Source of the DNA: Actinoallomurus spadix
GTDB taxonomy: Bacteria > Actinomycetota > Actinomycetes > Streptosporangiales > Streptosporangiaceae
Length of the DNA: 64,000 bases
Direction: 5' to 3'
Assembly: GCF_024055725.1 (NCBI RefSeq)
Contig: NZ_JAMXMX010000004.1
Location: forward strand, 335,328-399,327
In this document: piece by piece, positions 44,231-52,966 of the stretch
Layout of the letters: each line of letters starts with the position of its first letter
Position numbering within the stretch: the stretch's first letter is position 1
Translations under genes and position numbers: made by a program
Notes under the pieces: generated by a model
What the model was told of the DNA's origin: nothing
The model's database searches: none
Seen by the model: only the letters and a program-made list of their open reading frames with translations

Positions 44231-44945
44231 GTGAGGGGCCTCGCGTTTTCCGGACAGCTGCGTTGTGTCCGATTTAAGCAGCGAGCTGTGGACTCAGATA
44301 CTCATCCTCAACCTCTTTTGGCGTCTTGTAGCCGAGTCCCGAATGAAGCCGCCTTCGATGTATCTGACAACCTGACGGCGTGCTTTAGCGCGGTCGGTAA
44401 ACTCGAAACGATTCAACCACTGGTTCTTCAGCAAGAACGATTCGGCCATCGCGTTGTCCCAGCAGACACCAGTCCGGCCGATAGACTGCCGCATCCCCAT
44501 GACCTTGAGTTTGCCTGCGTAGCCGAGCGATGTGTAATTAGAACCGCGATCAGAATGAAAGATCGCTCCCTCGGCGATCGGTACGTTCGTTGCGGCCATG
44601 TCGGTCGCCGCTTCGATCAGCGAGGTCTGGAAATGATCAGCCATCGCCCAGCCGACGACCTTCTTACTGAAACAGTCGATGACCGTGGCCAGATACAAAA
44701 AGCCTTCCCAAGTGGGAATGTAGGTGATGTCACCGACGAACTTCGTGCCCGGTGCGTTCGCGGTGAAGTCTCGCCCGACCAGGTCCGGGATGCGATGGTG
44801 GAGGTCGGCGTCGGTCGTGGCGGGCCGCCAGGGCCCGGGCTGGCAGGCCCGCAGGTCCAGCTCGCGCATCAACTGCCGGACCAGTTCCGGGCTGACCCGC
44901 TCACCGTGGCGTTCCAGCACCTCGTGCACGCGCCGGTAGCCTTCA
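44231..44945 (-). mobile_element. Decayed IS3-family transposase (OrfB) remnant
   Basis: The minus strand encodes an IS3-type integrase: GYRRVHEVLERHGERVSPEL, then the DDE core with GDITYIPTWEGFLYLATVID, FHSDRGSNYTS and DNAMAESFLLKNQWL. The 5' part is missing; similarity begins abruptly near 44945. Near 44355 the frame breaks in RYIEG; the expected ending RLHSGLGYKTPKEVEDEYL-SPQLAA continues in another frame to a stop at 44274. The left end abuts the inverted-repeat arm at 44231. I could not define terminal inverted repeats. It is non-functional by itself. Confidence 0.8.
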
Positions 44946-45059
44946 GATCCCCCTTCAGCCGTCCGCACTCGGCTCCGTTTCGGCTCCTTGCGAGCAGGTA
45001 GCCCAGTACGCCGGAGATAAGACCGGACAGAAGTGCAGTAATGACAAGAAGAAGTGCAT
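44945..45059 (-). pseudogene. N-terminal fragment of a membrane-anchored protein (RmuC-like)
   Basis: From ATG 45059 the minus strand reads MHALLLVITALLSGLISGVL, then GYLLARSRNGAECGRLKGD, one TM helix followed by a charged segment, as at the start of RmuC-type proteins. The frame runs into the transposase remnant at about 44945 and loses meaning, so the gene is truncated there. The identity is tentative. Confidence 0.4.
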
Positions 45060-45578
45060 GCAACGTCGATACCTCCGGGAAGTGCCACCAGCCAGGGGCA
45101 GCCAGCGGAAAGGCCTGGTCACTGTGACGGCAGGACCCTCGCGAAGCCATGCATGTCATAGCAGTTCCGGCCATAGACCGGAACGGTGCAGCGACATCTC
45201 CTAAGTTCCGATAACCAGGGATATCAGTCACTTCTAGGCGGGGTCGTCGCTGATCTCTGCCCTACGGATAGTGCTGCCGCCCCTGGCGGTTACGACTACC
45301 TTTTCATGCCGCCACTGCCGCAAGTGCTGCCTATCGGGATATCCTCAGAGACAGGAGGGGAGTAGCCCTAGAACAGGCAGCGTCGTCACCACGGTCTCAA
45401 GAGACGTTATGCGGCCCGCGCCGTCACGAGCGGAAAAAACAAGCGGCAGCGATGCACCTGTTCCAGACACCCAGAACAGGGCCTCCGACGAGTAGCGCGC
45501 CGGCTCACCCGATTGGGGAACGAAAGTGGACCTCCGGGCGTCGCAGTCCAGAGGTTGATGGGCTCCCGGGCGGGCCCG
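45060..45578. other. Gene-free stretch right of the IS3 remnant
   Basis: I see no convincing coding sequence, RNA gene or repeat. A 74-codon plus ORF (45271-45495) has unlikely composition. AT-richer than its surroundings, it probably marks the right limit of the rearranged region. Confidence 0.5.
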
Positions 45579-47093
45579 TCACGCCTGGGCGACCTCGGTC
45601 TCGGGGGCTTCCGGGGAGGGGGACCGGCGGGACTCCTGGGCGCGTACGGTCGAGCGGTTCAGCGCCCACATCGCGGCGAAGCCGATGACGAGGGCGGCGA
45701 GCACGCCGAGGTTGGCGAAGGCCCAGGCGCCGGACCGGCCGCCGAGGCCGAGGGGCTTCAGCAGGTAGCCCTGCCATTTCAGCCAGCCCGCGGCCGTGTT
45801 CGTCACGAGGCCCCAGCCGACGGCGGTGGCGGCGAGCAGGACGAGCGGGGGCAGCGGGGGGACGTCGCCGTACCGCCCCGCCGGCCGGTACAGGTCGGTC
45901 TCGTCGTAGTCCCGGCGGCGGCGCGCGACGTCGGCGAGCATGATGCCGCACCAGGCGGCGACGGGAACGCCGAGGGTCGTGAGGAAGCCGGTGAACTGGC
46001 CGAGGAAGTTCCCGGAGACGAAGACGACGTAGACGGTGCCCAGCATCATGAGCACGCCGTCGGCCAGGGCGGCGGCGTACCGCGGCACGCGCAGGCCGGC
46101 CGCCAGCAGCGCCAGGCCGGACGAGTAGATGTCGAGGACGGCGCCGCCGACGAGGCCGAGCACCGCGACGGCGGCGAACGGGATGAGGAACCAGGTGGGC
46201 AGGATCGTCGTGAGCGCGCCGATCGGGTCGGCGGCGATCGCCTTGCCGAGGTCGGCCGAGGATCCGGCGAGGAGCAGGCCGAAGATGAGGAGCACGGCCG
46301 GCGCGAGGGAGGCGCCGAAGGTCGTCCAGCCGACGACGCCGCGGCTGGAGGAGTCCCGGGGCAGGTAGCGGGAGTAGTCGGCGGCGGCGTTCACCCAGCC
46401 GAGGCCGAAACCGGTCACCATGAAGACCAGGGCGCCGATGACCTCTTGGGCGGAGCCGCCGTGGATGGCGCTGACGGTGTGCCAGTCGATGCGGTGCGCG
46501 ACCAGGAGGATGTAGACGATCGTCAGCGCGCCGGTGAGCACCGTGATGACCGCCTGCATGCGCATGATCAGGTCGAAGCCGATGACGCCGCCGCCGACGA
46601 TCAGCACGGCGACGACGATCAGCGCGACGACCTTGGTGGCGGTGCCGCCGCCCCAGCCGAGACGGCCGAAGACGGTCGCGGTCGCCATCGTCGCCAGGGC
46701 GGTCAGGACCGTCTCCCAGCCCACGGTGAGCAGCCAGGAGATCGCCGACGGCAGGCGGTTGCCCCGGACGCCGAAGGCCGCGCGGCTCAGCACCATCGTC
46801 GGCGCCGACCCGCGCTTGCCCGCGACCGCGATGAGGCCGCACAGCAGGAACGAGAAGACGATGCCGACGAGCCCGGCCGGGAGTGCCTGCCAGAACGAGA
46901 TGCCGAAGCCCAGCGCGAAGGACCCGTAGCCCAGGCCGAGGATCGACACGTTCGCGCCGAACCAGGGGAAGAACAGCTGCCGGGGCCGTCCCTTGCGGTC
47001 GGCGTCTCCGATCACGTCGATGCCGTGCGTCTCGATCCGGAGCGGCCGCCCGCTCTCGCCGCCCGCCGGGGCCCCGCCCTGGACACCGCTCAT
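45579..47093 (-). CDS. NCS1-family nucleobase (cytosine/purine) permease
   Basis: This 504-residue transporter has about 12 TM helices. The N-terminus carries FFPWFGANVSILGLGYGSFALG, typical of NCS1 cytosine/purine/allantoin permeases. AAADYSRYLPRDSSSRGVVG near residue 240 is the conserved loop between TM6 and TM7, and DIYSSGLALLAAGLRVPR follows later. It imports a nucleobase or related compound by cation symport. ATG 47093 is chosen; the frame is open to 47165 without support. It is divergent from the FAD oxidoreductase gene by about 140 bp, suggesting joint control and perhaps a shared catabolic pathway. Confidence 0.85.
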   Translation of the reverse strand: MSGVQGGAPAGGESGRPLRIETHGIDVIGDADRKGRPRQLFFPWFGANVSILGLGYGSFALGFGISFWQALPAGLVGIVFSFLLCGLIAVAGKRGSAPTMVLSRAAFGVRGNRLPSAISWLLTVGWETVLTALATMATATVFGRLGWGGGTATKVVALIVVAVLIVGGGVIGFDLIMRMQAVITVLTGALTIVYILLVAHRIDWHTVSAIHGGSAQEVIGALVFMVTGFGLGWVNAAADYSRYLPRDSSSRGVVGWTTFGASLAPAVLLIFGLLLAGSSADLGKAIAADPIGALTTILPTWFLIPFAAVAVLGLVGGAVLDIYSSGLALLAAGLRVPRYAAALADGVLMMLGTVYVVFVSGNFLGQFTGFLTTLGVPVAAWCGIMLADVARRRRDYDETDLYRPAGRYGDVPPLPPLVLLAATAVGWGLVTNTAAGWLKWQGYLLKPLGLGGRSGAWAFANLGVLAALVIGFAAMWALNRSTVRAQESRRSPSPEAPETEVAQA

Positions 47094-47231
47094 GGGTACT
47101 ACCTGCCTGTCGACCTGTTCTCTTCCGTCCAGCGCACCGTAGAGGCCGTCCGTTATAGCGGTCAATGACCGGTTCCTATCCCCTGCGCGGGACCCATTGC
47201 GCCGACCGGCGCGGTGTGTTCAGTTGCGAGG

Positions 47232-48395
47232 ATGGGCGATTTCCTCGTTGTGGGCGCCGGCGTGGCCGGTGCCGCCGCCGGCTACTTCCTGTCCGAGTAC
47301 GGCCACGTCACCCTGCTGGAGATGGAGTCCGCCCCGGGGTACCACTCGACCGGGCGATCCGCCGCGCTGTTCTCCGAGTACTACGGCAACCCCACCGTAC
47401 GGGCGCTGACCGCGGCGAGCCGCGCGTTCCTCACGGCGCCGCCGCCCGGCTTCGCCGACGGGCCGCTGCTGTCCCCCCGCGGCGTGCTGACCCTGTGCCC
47501 GGCGGGCGACGAGGACGGGTTCGCCGCGATGCTCGCCGACGGCCTGTCCGCTCCCGTGCCCGTCCGGGAGATCGACGTCGCCGGGGTCACGCGGTACTGC
47601 CCGGTCGTGCGGGCCGGGCGGTACACCCGCGCGATGGTCAAGCCGGGTGCGATGGACATGGACGTCGACCTGCTCCACCAGGGCTTCCTGCGAGGCGTAC
47701 GGGCGCGCGGCGGCGCGGTCGTCACGAGGGCGCGGGTGCGGGGCCTGTCCCGTACCGGGGGGCGCTGGCGGGCGGTGACCGACGCGGGCGCGTTCGCCGC
47801 CCCTGTCGTCGTGAACGCGGCCGGGGCGTGGGCGGACGAGGTCGCCGCGCTCGCCGGCGTCCGCCCGCTGGGCCTCACGCCGCTGCGCCGCACGGCGTTC
47901 ATGGCGAACCCGCCCGGCGGGGCCGACGCCGCCGGGTGGCCGATGGTGACCGACGTGGCCGACACCTTCTACGTCAAGCCGGAGTCGGGACGGCTGCTCG
48001 TCTCCCCGTGCGACGCGACGCCCGTGCCGCCGTGCGACGCGCGCCCGGACGACCTCGACCTCGCGCTCGCGGTCGAACGGGTGGAGGAGGCCACGACGTT
48101 GCGGATCCGCGGCGTCCGGCGCGCGTGGGCCGGGCTGCGGACCACGGCGCCTGACGATACCCCGGTCGTGGGCGAGGCGCCGGACGCGCCGGGGTTCGTC
48201 TGGCTCGCCGGCCTGGGCGGGTACGGGGTGCAGACGTCGCCCGCCATGGGCCGGATCGCCGCGGCCGCCGCGACCCGTACGCCGCCGCCCGCCGACGGCG
48301 CCGATCCGGCGGCACTGTCCCCCGGCCGCTTCACCGCGGCGAGTCATATTACGGAGTCAGAAACATTCCCGATCCGCCACATGGCCACGGAATAA
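47232..48395 (+). CDS. FAD-dependent amine/D-amino-acid oxidoreductase (DAO family)
   Basis: This 387-residue protein opens DFLVVGAGVAGAAAGYFLSE, the Rossmann FAD motif GxGxxG, followed by GYHSTGRSAALFSEYYG, a pattern seen in D-arginine dehydrogenase-like enzymes. GAMDMDVDLLHQGFLRG near residue 140, VNAAGAWADEVA near 200 and RRAWAGLRTTAPDDTPVVGE near 300 complete the DAO fold. It deaminates an imino or amino acid. ATG 47232 starts the fold; an upstream GTG at 47214 is possible. The tail after about residue 360 is unlike the family core. Confidence 0.8.
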   Translation: MGDFLVVGAGVAGAAAGYFLSEYGHVTLLEMESAPGYHSTGRSAALFSEYYGNPTVRALTAASRAFLTAPPPGFADGPLLSPRGVLTLCPAGDEDGFAAMLADGLSAPVPVREIDVAGVTRYCPVVRAGRYTRAMVKPGAMDMDVDLLHQGFLRGVRARGGAVVTRARVRGLSRTGGRWRAVTDAGAFAAPVVVNAAGAWADEVAALAGVRPLGLTPLRRTAFMANPPGGADAAGWPMVTDVADTFYVKPESGRLLVSPCDATPVPPCDARPDDLDLALAVERVEEATTLRIRGVRRAWAGLRTTAPDDTPVVGEAPDAPGFVWLAGLGGYGVQTSPAMGRIAAAAATRTPPPADGADPAALSPGRFTAASHITESETFPIRHMATE

Positions 48396-48863
48396 GTGGC
48401 CGATGATTGCGCACTGTCCATTACTGAATTGACCACCGCGATCGACGACCGCCGCATATCCGAAGAGTCACCTGACCGGCCGGAACACCGGGTCGCGGGC
48501 GATCTCGCGCATCCGCTTCCGCGGCCTGCGCCCTTTCCCGCCGGAGCCGCCACGGGCTCCACAAGGGACGGAAGCTGAGGTCACGGCATCGTGCCGCTGC
48601 CCGGCGGCGGTCAGTCAACTCCGGCAGTCGGCGCGGGAGCCGGGTGACGTCCCGCCGGCACGGCGTTTCCTGGGAGAACTCCGTACGGCGATGAGACGGC
48701 CACCATCCGCGCTGTGGCGGGCGGCGAAGAAGCCGTCGAGAAGAGGGCCTTGCGAAATCCGCGGCGGGAAGCTTAATTTACCGCCAGCTTCGCACCGAAA
48801 TATCCGGCGGGTCCCGGAATAGGGTCCCGCTCACCTTTTGTGACCCCCGATGGGGAGGTGTGG
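48396..48863. other. Upstream region of the encapsulin-type biosynthetic operon
   Basis: No gene is supported; a 60-codon ORF at 48396 follows the oxidoreductase stop directly but has unlikely composition. AT-rich sequence near 48770-48810 (GAAGCTTAATTTACCG) is the likely promoter of the 48864 operon, followed by GGGTCCCGGAATAGGGTCCC (48808-48827), a near direct repeat that could bind a regulator. Confidence 0.45.
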
Positions 48864-51800
48864 ATGCCCGGACAGTCGGCCGACGATTCGAAAGACCATC
48901 ACGACCCGTCCACACGGAGCTTCACCGGACGAGCGGTCGACCACGGCGGGTTCCGCCCGGTCTCCGCGTTGATCGAAGAGCAGGCCCACCGGCATCCCGA
49001 ACGCCCGGCCGTGTCGTGCGGCGGGCGCACGCTCACCTACCGCCGGCTCGGCGAGCTGGTGGAGGGCCTCACGGCCACTCTGGCCGAACGCGGGGTGCGC
49101 AGGGGCGACGTCGTCCCGGTCCTGCTGGTCAACAGCCTCGAGCTGCCGATCACGTACCTGGCGCTGATGCGACTCGGCGCGGCGTTCGTGCCGCTGGACC
49201 CGGCGTGGCCGCGCGAGCGGATCCGCGACACGTTCGGCGTGCTGCCCCGGACGCCCGTGCCGTGTGCCACGGCGGACGCGCTCCCGGAGGAGCACCGCGA
49301 CCGCGCGGTCGTCGTCGACGTCGACAGGATCGCGCCCGCGGAGCCGCCCGAACTCGCGGAGCCGGGCCCCGGCGACCTGGTCTACGGCTTCTTCACCTCC
49401 GGGACGACGGGCACGCCCAAGTGCGCGATGAACCGGCACGAGGGGCTGACCAACCGGCTGCGCGCCATGGCGCGGTACTTCGGCGTGACCGGCGCGGACG
49501 TCGTCCTGCAGAACAGCAAGCACACCTTCGATTCCTCGCTCTGGCAGCTGTTCCTGCCGCTGATCACGGGCGGGCACGCCGTGCTGCAGGTCCAGGGCGA
49601 GTTCCTCGACCTGCGGCGCACGATCGACACGATCGCGGAGTACCGCGTGACCGCCACCGACTTCGTCTCCAGCATCTTCAACGCGCTGGCGGCGGAGGTG
49701 GACCGGGACGGGGAGTCCCTGCGCCGCCTCGCGTCGCTGCGGTGGCTGATCGTGGGCAGCGAGCCGCTCAACCCCGGCGCGGTGCACCGGATGATGGCCC
49801 AGCTCCCGGGCCTGACCGTGACCAACGGCTACGGGCCCACCGAGGCCAGCATTGGGATGGTCTTCCACACCGTCTCCCCCGAGGACGGCGACCTCGTGCC
49901 GCTGGGCCGCCCGATCGACAACTGCTACGCGGTGGTCGTGGACGACGCGTTCCGGCCGGTGCCGCCCGGGACCGTCGGCGAGATCGTCATCGGCGGCGCC
50001 TGCCTGGGCGCCGGCTACCTGGGCGCGCCGGCGGCCACCGCGCAGGCGTTCGTCCGCAACCCGTTCCCGCGGATCCCCGGCGACCGGCTCTACCGCACCG
50101 GCGACCTCGGCCACCTCGACGACGAGGGGCTGCTGTACTTCTCCGGGCGCAAGGACTTCCAGGTCAAGATCGGCGGCGTCCGGATCGAGCTCGGCGAGAT
50201 CGCGGTGGCGGCCGAGAAGTGTCCCGGGGTACGGCAGGCGGAGGTCCTGGTCGCCGAGCAGGCGGGCACGCGGTCGCTCGCGCTGTTCGCCTCCGGCACG
50301 GGCCTGACCGTCGACGCGCTGCGGGACGGGCTGCGCCGCACACTGCCCCGGATCAGCGTGCCCCGGTACTACTTCCTGCTGCCGGAGATCCCGCTGAACG
50401 ACAACGGCAAGGCCGACCGGAGACGGCTCCAGGCCATCCTCGTCGCCCGGCTCGCCGAGGACGCGGCGCGGCTGGCCGAGGGCCCGCCCGCGGCGACACC
50501 GGCCGAGCAGGTGCTGCGGGCGCTCCGCTCGGTGCTCGGCCGGCCGGACCTGACCCCGGGCGCGCACTTCATGGAGGCGGGCGGGGACTCGCTCCAGGCG
50601 CTGTCGCTGGTCCGCATGCTGACCGCCGAGTGCGGCGTCCCGGTGGAGGTCCAGGACCTGTACGAGCATCCGACCGCCGCGGGGCTGACCGCGCTCATCG
50701 AGGCCCGGCGGCGCGGCGGAGCCGTGATCGAGGCGGAATCGGTGCTCATGGCGCGCGACGCGGCCGTGCCGGACGGCGAGCCGATCCGGGCCGCCGACCG
50801 CGCAGGAAGGCTGCGGACCGTGCTGGTGACCGGGGCGACCGGGTTCGTCGGCAGCCGCCTCGTCCACGAGCTGCTGGCCCGTACGGACCTGCGGGTGCTC
50901 TGCCTGACCCGCGCCGGCGGCGACTTCGGCGCGACGGCGCGGGTGGTCGGCGCGCTCGCCGAACGCGGCCTGTGGGAGCCGCGGTTCGCCGACCGGATCG
51001 AGGGCTACGCGGGCGACCTGGCCCGGCCCGGCCTCGGCCTGCCCCCCCGGACGTGGGAGCATCTGGCCCGCACCTGCGACCTGGTGCTGCACAACGGCGC
51101 GATGGTCAACTTCCTGTTCGACTACCGCGCGCACCGCCACGCGAACGTCCGCGGCACGGTGGAGCTGCTGCGGCTGGCGATGGCGCACCGGCCCGTGCCG
51201 CTGCACCACGTCTCGACGCTGGCGACGCTGCAGACCGAGGCGCTCCACCACGACGGGCCGCTCCCCGAGGACTTCGGCCCGTTCCTCGCGCGGATGCCCG
51301 AGGGCGGGTACGCCCGCTCCAAGCTGGTCGCCGAACGGCACCTGGCCGCGGCGCGGGAGCGCGGCGCGCTGGTCACCGTGCTGCGGCTGGGCGAGGTGAT
51401 GCCGAGCGAGGACAACGCGTACCCGAACACCTCGGCGCTCACCCACCTGCTGCTCGCCGCGTTCCCGCGCCTCGGCGTGCGGCCCGACGCCGCGATCCTG
51501 TCGGACTACACGCCGGTCGACCACGTCGCGGCGCGGGTGGTGGCCGCGGTCCGCGACCGGGACGCCTGGGGCCGTACGTTCGACGTCTTCCACCCCGAGA
51601 GCGTCGACTTCGGCGCGGTGATGGAGCCGCTCCCGGTGGTCCCCTGCGGCGACTTCCTCGCCCGCGTACGGGAGGCCGCGCTCGCCACCGGCGACCGGGA
51701 GCTGACCGCCCTCGCCTCCCTCCTGCCCGGGCGGCCCGACGCGGACGAGCGGACGCTGAAGGACGCCTTCGCGGCCATGCTCACCGACAACCCCCGGCTG

Positions 51801-51959
51801 TTCCGCAAGGACGAGTGCCGGCGCCTCGAGGAGCGCCGGGGGCTCACCGACGGGCGGCTCGACGGCGCGATCGACGCGTACCGGGCCCGCCTCGTCCGTG
51901 GGGAGACACCGGAGCCCCGGGACGCGCCGGCGGCGCGACGCCAGGTCTCCACCGGCTGA
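48864..51959 (+). CDS. NRPS-like protein: adenylation, thiolation and thioester-reductase domains
   Basis: The protein has 1031 residues with A-T-R architecture, as in carboxylic acid reductases and stand-alone reductive NRPS modules. The A domain (about 30-525) has FTSGTTGTPK (A3), HTFDSSLWQLF (A4), NGYGPTEASIG (A5), YRTGDL (A7) and NDNGKADRR with the A10 Lys. T-domain MEAGGDSLQAL has the phosphopantetheine Ser near 573. The reductase domain (about 645-985) has VTGATGFVGSRL near 653 and YARSK near 814. It loads one amino or carboxylic acid and releases it as aldehyde or alcohol. By my reading the binding-pocket code starts D-S-W-D; Asp at the 278 position would fit a cationic side chain. ATG 48864 follows GGGGAGG. 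The C-terminal tail is Pro/Arg/Ala-rich. It is first in a five-gene operon. Confidence 0.9.
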   Translation: MPGQSADDSKDHHDPSTRSFTGRAVDHGGFRPVSALIEEQAHRHPERPAVSCGGRTLTYRRLGELVEGLTATLAERGVRRGDVVPVLLVNSLELPITYLALMRLGAAFVPLDPAWPRERIRDTFGVLPRTPVPCATADALPEEHRDRAVVVDVDRIAPAEPPELAEPGPGDLVYGFFTSGTTGTPKCAMNRHEGLTNRLRAMARYFGVTGADVVLQNSKHTFDSSLWQLFLPLITGGHAVLQVQGEFLDLRRTIDTIAEYRVTATDFVSSIFNALAAEVDRDGESLRRLASLRWLIVGSEPLNPGAVHRMMAQLPGLTVTNGYGPTEASIGMVFHTVSPEDGDLVPLGRPIDNCYAVVVDDAFRPVPPGTVGEIVIGGACLGAGYLGAPAATAQAFVRNPFPRIPGDRLYRTGDLGHLDDEGLLYFSGRKDFQVKIGGVRIELGEIAVAAEKCPGVRQAEVLVAEQAGTRSLALFASGTGLTVDALRDGLRRTLPRISVPRYYFLLPEIPLNDNGKADRRRLQAILVARLAEDAARLAEGPPAATPAEQVLRALRSVLGRPDLTPGAHFMEAGGDSLQALSLVRMLTAECGVPVEVQDLYEHPTAAGLTALIEARRRGGAVIEAESVLMARDAAVPDGEPIRAADRAGRLRTVLVTGATGFVGSRLVHELLARTDLRVLCLTRAGGDFGATARVVGALAERGLWEPRFADRIEGYAGDLARPGLGLPPRTWEHLARTCDLVLHNGAMVNFLFDYRAHRHANVRGTVELLRLAMAHRPVPLHHVSTLATLQTEALHHDGPLPEDFGPFLARMPEGGYARSKLVAERHLAAARERGALVTVLRLGEVMPSEDNAYPNTSALTHLLLAAFPRLGVRPDAAILSDYTPVDHVAARVVAAVRDRDAWGRTFDVFHPESVDFGAVMEPLPVVPCGDFLARVREAALATGDRELTALASLLPGRPDADERTLKDAFAAMLTDNPRLFRKDECRRLEERRGLTDGRLDGAIDAYRARLVRGETPEPRDAPAARRQVSTG

Positions 51960-51982
51960 CGACAGGACGGGAAGGCGAGCCA

Positions 51983-52966
51983 ATGCGCTATCGCACGATG
52001 GGAAGACTCGGCTGGCAGGTCAGCGAGGTCGGTTACGGGATGTGGGGCATCGGCGGCGGCCCCGGCAACTTCACCGGCTGGGACTACGACCTCGCGCCGC
52101 GCTGCCTCGACGAGGCCGTCGAGCTGGGCTGCACCTTCTTCGACACCGCCTGGGTGTACGGGCGCGGCATCAGCGAGCAGATGCTCGGCGCGCTGCTCAA
52201 GCGCCACCCCGACCGGCGGCTGTACGTCGCGACGAAGATCCCGCCGAAGAACCGCGAGTGGCCGCCCGGCGCCGGCGACACGCTCGACGACGCCTATCCG
52301 GCCGAGCACATGCGGGAGTACACCTACCGCAGCCTGGACAACCTCGGGGTCTCCCGGATCGACCTCCTGCAGTTCCACACGTGGGAGGACCGCTGGGCCG
52401 GCGACGAGCGCTGGCAGGAGACCGTCGCCGACCTCAAACGGGAGGGCGTCGTCGACGCGGTCGGCATCAGCGTCAACCGCTGGGAGCCGGCGAACTGCCT
52501 CGCCGCGCTCGACACCGGCCTCATCGACGTGATCCAGGTGATCTACAACATCTTCGACCAGGCACCCGAGGACGAGCTGTTCGAACGGGCGCTGCGGGAC
52601 GGCATCGGGATCATCGCGCGGGTGCCGTTCGACGAGGGAACGCTCACCGGCACGCTGACCGCCGACAGCACCTGGCCGGAGGAGGACTGGCGCGCCACCT
52701 ACTTCTGCGACGAGAACCTCAAGCCGAGCGTCGAACGCGCCGAGCGCCTGAAGGAGATCCTCCCCGAGGGCATGTCGCTGCCCGAGCTGGCACTGCGGTT
52801 CATCCTGCACCATCCCGCGGTGAGCACGGTGATCCCCGGCATGCGCAGGCCCGCGCACGTCCGCGCGAACCTCGCGGTGAGCGACGGGCGGCCGCTCGAC
52901 GACGCCCTGCTGCGGGAGCTGCGGAACCACCGGTGGGACCGCGTCCCGACGTGGTGGTCGATGTGA
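51983..52966 (+). CDS. Aldo/keto reductase
   Basis: This 327-residue (beta/alpha)8 NADPH-dependent reductase has the AKR tetrad: Asp and Tyr in FFDTAWVYGRG (near 53 and 58), Lys in YVATKIPP (near 84) and His in LLQFHTW (near 131). The NADPH site is seen in STVIPGMRRPAHVRANLAV. It starts 23 bp after the reductive NRPS and its stop overlaps the sulfotransferase start. The simplest role is to reduce the aldehyde released by the NRPS-like protein to the alcohol that the next enzyme sulfates. Confidence 0.9.
   Translation: MRYRTMGRLGWQVSEVGYGMWGIGGGPGNFTGWDYDLAPRCLDEAVELGCTFFDTAWVYGRGISEQMLGALLKRHPDRRLYVATKIPPKNREWPPGAGDTLDDAYPAEHMREYTYRSLDNLGVSRIDLLQFHTWEDRWAGDERWQETVADLKREGVVDAVGISVNRWEPANCLAALDTGLIDVIQVIYNIFDQAPEDELFERALRDGIGIIARVPFDEGTLTGTLTADSTWPEEDWRATYFCDENLKPSVERAERLKEILPEGMSLPELALRFILHHPAVSTVIPGMRRPAHVRANLAVSDGRPLDDALLRELRNHRWDRVPTWWSM

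Noticed and set aside
44231..44945. Complete IS3 element
   Set aside because: No OrfA, no 5' end of OrfB, a frameshift near the 3' end and no definable terminal inverted repeats.
45271..45495. 74-codon ORF right of the IS3 remnant
   Set aside because: Codon use and residue composition are unlike a real gene and no ribosome site was seen.
48396..48578. 60-codon ORF directly after the FAD oxidoreductase stop
   Set aside because: The GTG start abuts the stop (TAAGTG), but composition shifts midway and no homology is visible; the region looks regulatory.
48831..51983. 1050-codon minus-strand frame opposite the NRPS-like gene
   Set aside because: It mirrors the coding strand of a gene with all A-T-R motifs; no own family signature.
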